Shown one piece after another: positions 52,842 to 56,011 of a DNA stretch of 56,011 bases. The notes beneath the pieces were generated by a model. The model ran no database searches. It worked only from the letters and a program-made list of their open reading frames with translations, and was not told the origin of the DNA. The stretch comes from Gammaproteobacteria bacterium HGW-Gammaproteobacteria-1 (lineage in GTDB: Bacteria; Pseudomonadota; Gammaproteobacteria; Thiohalomonadales; Thiohalomonadaceae), in assembly GCA_002840095.1 (NCBI GenBank), contig PGZL01000014.1, positions 1 through 56,011 on the forward strand, in the 5' to 3' direction. Position 1 is the first letter of the stretch; every line of letters starts with the position of its first letter. A program made the position numbers and the translations under genes.

Positions 52842-54962
52842 GTGGCGACATCGCAACGCAGGGCTTGGATACTGGGCATGGCACTGGTGCTGATGTCGGG
52901 ATGCGCCGGTACGCCGGACAAAATGGCCGCAGGCACCGAACCCGCCGCAGTGCGGCCCACGGCGACCATGGACGGCGGCGGCTCGTCGGTGCTGATCGGC
53001 GAAGACGACAGCGGTGACGCGACGGCACCGCGCGGCGCGGACATCACGCGCGGCACCGGCCAGTTCATCAATTCAGCCGCGGCGCAGCGCCGGGCCAAGG
53101 CCCTGGCCCAGGGCGACATCACCCTCAATTTCGAGAACACCTCCATCGACGAAGTGGTCAAGCTGGTGCTGGGCGACATCCTGGGCGAGAACTACAGCCT
53201 CGACCCGGCGATCAAGGGCGCGGTCACCCTCAAGACCACCAAGCCGGTGAAGCGCGATGCACTGCTGCCGATCCTGGAGGAACTCCTGAAGATGAACGGC
53301 GCGGCCTTGGTATGGAGCGACGGTCTGTATCGCGTCACCCCGCTGAGCGGCGCGGCGCGCGCCGCGCTGCCGCCGCGCCTGCGCAACGGCGCCGGCGATC
53401 CCGGCTTCGGGCTGCAGATCATCCAGCTGCGCTATATCGCCGCCAAGGAAATGATGAAGCTGCTGGAGCCGATGGTGCCCAAGGAAAACCAGATCATGGT
53501 GGACGAACACCGCAACCTGATCGTGGTCGCCGGTACCGGGCGCGAATTGCAGGGCTGGCGCGAAACCGCGGAGATCTTCGACGTCGACTGGATGAGCGGC
53601 CATTCCATCGGCGTGTTTCCGCTGCACTACGCCGATGCCAAGACCATCGCCGAGGAGCTCAACCGCATCGTCGGCCAGCACATGAACGCCGATTCCGCCG
53701 GCATGGTGCGCATCGAGGCCCTGGACCGGTTGAACTCCATCCTGGTGCTGACGCCGCAGCCGCGTTACCTGGAGCAGATGCAGGTATGGGTCGAGCGCCT
53801 GGACCGCGTCGGCGACGGTCCCGGCACGCGCCTGTTCGCCTATGCGGTGAAGAACCGCAAGGCCTCCGAGCTGGCGGCGGTGCTCACCAGCGTGTTCGGC
53901 GGCAGCTCCGCCGGCGGCGTCATGCCGGTCAAGGCGCCGGCCATGGCGCCCGGTCTCAAGCCGGTCAAACTGGGCACGGCCAAGGGCGGTGACGCCGCCG
54001 GCGCGGCGGTGCCCGATATTTCGGCGCAGGGGCAAAGCCTGACGCTGCCGGCGGGCGGCGTGGTGCGCATCGTCGCCGACGAAAGCAACAACGCCATCCT
54101 GGTGATGGCCTCGGCGCAGGACTTCAAGCTGATCGAGTCGGCGCTCAAGCGACTCGACGTGCAGGAGATGCAGGTGCTCATCGAGGCGTCGATCCTCGAG
54201 GTCAGCCTCACCGACGAACTGAGCTACGGCCTGGAGTGGTACATCAAGCAGAACCAGTTCCACAAGAACTACAGCACCGAGGCCCTGCTGGACCTGAACA
54301 CCACCGCCGGCATCGGCGCGACCATCCCCGGCTTTTCCTACACCATTACCGGCGGCACCAACGTCAGTGCGGTACTGAACGCGCTGGCCACCGATTCCAA
54401 GCTGAACGTCATTTCCAGTCCATCGCTGATGGTGCTGGACAACCGCACCGCGCGCATCACCGTGGGCGATCAGGTGCCGGTGCGCACCGAGACCGCCACC
54501 ACAGAAGGCGGCGTGATCATCGAGTCGATCCAGTTCAAGGACACCGGCGTACAACTGGAGGTCAAACCGCGCATCAACACCGGCGGGCTCATCACCCTGG
54601 ATATCCGCCAGGACGTGACCGACGCCGGCGAGCGCGACGCCGCCACCGGACAGCGCAGCTTCCGCCAGCGCAACATCGAAAGCTCCATCGCCATCCAGAG
54701 CGGCGACACCATCATGCTCGGCGGCCTGATCACCGAGAACAACACCGACACCGAGTCCGGCGTGCCGGGGCTGAGCAAGCTGCCGCTGATCGGCGCGCTG
54801 TTCGGCAAGACCACGGAATCGAAACGGCGCACCGAGCTGGTGGTGCTGATTACGCCGCGCGTGGTGCGCACCTCCGACGATGCGCGCCTGCTGACGGACG
54901 AGTTCCGCCTGCGCATGAACAGCCTCAGCCAGCGGGCGCAGCAGACGCTGGCCACGCCGTAG
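52842..54962 (+). CDS. gspD: Type II secretion secretin GspD (predicted lipoprotein)
   Basis: A 706-residue outer-membrane secretin. N0 domain (about 85-155: ITLNFENTSIDEVVKLVLGDILGENY), N1-N3 domains (repeats with VFPLHYADAKTIAEELNRIV and FAYAVKNRKASELAAVLTSVFG), and the C-terminal secretin core (about 470-690: LSVISSPSLMVLDNRTARITVGDQVPV, IEVKPRI-type LEVKPRINTGG, MLGGLITEN, GVPGLSKLPLIGALFG). The GTG at 52842 is preferred because GAGGAGAG lies upstream and it yields a lipoprotein signal with C21 in LMSGC; residues after it (AG) predict outer-membrane sorting. A longer frame upstream lacks a signal. Confidence 0.94.
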   Translation: MATSQRRAWILGMALVLMSGCAGTPDKMAAGTEPAAVRPTATMDGGGSSVLIGEDDSGDATAPRGADITRGTGQFINSAAAQRRAKALAQGDITLNFENTSIDEVVKLVLGDILGENYSLDPAIKGAVTLKTTKPVKRDALLPILEELLKMNGAALVWSDGLYRVTPLSGAARAALPPRLRNGAGDPGFGLQIIQLRYIAAKEMMKLLEPMVPKENQIMVDEHRNLIVVAGTGRELQGWRETAEIFDVDWMSGHSIGVFPLHYADAKTIAEELNRIVGQHMNADSAGMVRIEALDRLNSILVLTPQPRYLEQMQVWVERLDRVGDGPGTRLFAYAVKNRKASELAAVLTSVFGGSSAGGVMPVKAPAMAPGLKPVKLGTAKGGDAAGAAVPDISAQGQSLTLPAGGVVRIVADESNNAILVMASAQDFKLIESALKRLDVQEMQVLIEASILEVSLTDELSYGLEWYIKQNQFHKNYSTEALLDLNTTAGIGATIPGFSYTITGGTNVSAVLNALATDSKLNVISSPSLMVLDNRTARITVGDQVPVRTETATTEGGVIIESIQFKDTGVQLEVKPRINTGGLITLDIRQDVTDAGERDAATGQRSFRQRNIESSIAIQSGDTIMLGGLITENNTDTESGVPGLSKLPLIGALFGKTTESKRRTELVVLITPRVVRTSDDARLLTDEFRLRMNSLSQRAQQTLATP

Positions 54963-54990
54963 CGCCAGGCCGGTGCCACCGGGAGAGCCC

Positions 54991-56011
54991 ATGGGCAGCA
55001 GGATCTACAGCGATTATTTCGGGATTCGGGAAAACGCCTTTTCCATCACGCCCGATCCGCGTTACCTCTACATGAGCGAACGCCATCGCGAAGCCTTTGC
55101 CCATCTGCTGTACGGCGCGGTGGAAAGCGGCGGCTTCGTGCAGCTCACCGGCGAGGTCGGCACCGGCAAGACCACGGTGTGCCGCGCCTTTCTCGATCAG
55201 TTGCCCGAGCAGGTGGACGTGGCGCTGCTGCTCAATCCGCCGGAAACGCCGCGCGAACTGCTGCTGGGGATCATTACCGAACTGCGCATTCCGCTGCGCA
55301 CGCCGGAGGCGCCGCTCAAGGTGCTGGTGGATCGCCTCAATGCCGCGCTGCTGGCCGGCCACGCCAAGGGCCGGCGCACGGTGGTGATCATCGACGAGGC
55401 GCAGAACATCCGGCCGGAGGTGCTGGAGCAGGTGCGCCTGCTGACCAACCTGGAGACCCGCACCGCCAAGCTGCTGCAGTTGTTCCTCATCGGCCAGCCG
55501 GAATTGCGCGAGCAGCTGACGCGACCGTCGCTGCGCCAGGTGGCGCAACGCATCACCGCACGCTATCACTTGGAGCCGCTCAGTCGTGCCGAAACGGAGG
55601 ATTACATCCGCCATCGCCTGACGGTGGCCGGATGCCGCGAGGGCCTGTTTACCACGGGAGCGATGAAGCAGGTGTACCAGGAATCCGAGGGCATCCCGCG
55701 GGTCATCAACATCCTGTGCGACCGTGCGCTGCTCGGCGCCTTTGCCGTGGACAAGGCGCAGGTGGACGGCCCCATGGTGCGTTATGCCGCGCGGCAGTGG
55801 CGCGGCGCGCAAAGGCCGCGCGATGGCCGCCGCGGCCTGTGGCGCGGCGCCGGTATTGCGGCCGCGCTGCTGCTGTTGGCGACGGCGCTGGTGTACACCT
55901 ATCGCGATGAGTATCTCGACCTGCCGCTGCTGCGGACCCTGCTGACGCCGGCGCTGGCCGCGCCGGTGCACGCCCCGGCTGCGCCGGCGGTGGCGGAACC
56001 GGCGGCGCCGC
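54991..56011 (+). CDS. ExeA/GspA-like AAA ATPase (3' end beyond window)
   Basis: The first 340 residues of an ATPase with Walker A GEVGTGKT at 54-61 and Walker B VVIIDEAQN at 131-139, and the start YSDYFGIRENAFSITPDPRYLYMSERHREA shared by ExeA and the MSHA/T2SS GspA group. A TM helix (about 286-305, GIAAALLLLATALVYTY) precedes a periplasmic Ala/Pro region that is cut by the window edge. ExeA with ExeB helps place the secretin across the peptidoglycan. GGGAGAG lies before the ATG, 28 nt after gspD. A GspB-like gene would be expected next. Confidence 0.88.
   Translation, partial: MGSRIYSDYFGIRENAFSITPDPRYLYMSERHREAFAHLLYGAVESGGFVQLTGEVGTGKTTVCRAFLDQLPEQVDVALLLNPPETPRELLLGIITELRIPLRTPEAPLKVLVDRLNAALLAGHAKGRRTVVIIDEAQNIRPEVLEQVRLLTNLETRTAKLLQLFLIGQPELREQLTRPSLRQVAQRITARYHLEPLSRAETEDYIRHRLTVAGCREGLFTTGAMKQVYQESEGIPRVINILCDRALLGAFAVDKAQVDGPMVRYAARQWRGAQRPRDGRRGLWRGAGIAAALLLLATALVYTYRDEYLDLPLLRTLLTPALAAPVHAPAAPAVAEPAAP

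Overview
The window reads as GC-rich chromosomal DNA of a gammaproteobacterium able to live without oxygen. Evidence for the group is the gene order tig-clpP-clpX-lon-hupB-ppiD, gloB-yafS-rnhA-dnaQ, a yejABEF transporter, an E. coli-type FabI and a type II secretion cluster. Evidence for anaerobic metabolism is perfect FNR-type sites, a norE/norF-like pair, a 2-hydroxyacyl-CoA dehydratase-type iron-sulfur protein with its ATP-driven activator, and a membrane polyferredoxin. A sulfur-oxidising or denitrifying Chromatiales-like host is my guess; no marker in the window fixes the genus.

Layout. 1-5.7 kb (minus strand): 2OG-Fe(II) oxygenase, Na+/solute symporter, DUF2207 and LemA membrane proteins, folD. 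5.9-6.3 kb: tRNA-Pro, -Arg, -His and a terminator. 6.3-11.0 kb (minus): a tightly packed five-gene operon of DUF4198-type protein, NapH/CcoG-like polyferredoxin, HgdB-type double-cubane-like protein, BadF-type activase and UreH/DsbD-like membrane protein. 11.6-16.2 kb (plus): TonB-dependent receptor, ExbB, ExbD, TonB and a PCu(A)C copper chaperone. A minimal sigma-54 activator follows on the opposite strand. The divergent region between the two blocks holds two perfect TTGAT-N4-ATCAA sites, so both look like parts of one FNR-controlled anaerobic, metal-linked module. This is the most novel part of the window.

17.5-28.6 kb: tRNA-Lys and -Leu, then trigger factor, ClpP, ClpX, Lon (good heat-shock promoter), HU-beta, tRNA-Val and -Asp, PpiD, a dicarboxylate/amino acid symporter and FabI. 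28.8-34.3 kb: the Yej peptide transporter. 34.3-38.8 kb: MltD-like transglycosylase, GloB, YafS-like methyltransferase, RNase HI and DnaQ. 38.9-46.1 kb: NhaD antiporter, CheW, CheV-like, ApbE, NorF/NorE-like proteins and an Aer-like chemoreceptor with a flagellar-type promoter. 46.4 kb to the end: type II secretion genes gspE-F-G-H-I-J-K, then gspC-like, gspD (a predicted lipoprotein secretin) and an ExeA-like ATPase cut by the window edge; gspL and gspM are not present.

Two classes of non-coding repeat recur. One is paired REP hairpins with GTAG heads and a shared loop core. The other is intergenic arrays of 7-8 nt units facing each other as inverted arms; these sit at gene ends and have supplied the yejF stop codon and the first codons of apbE.
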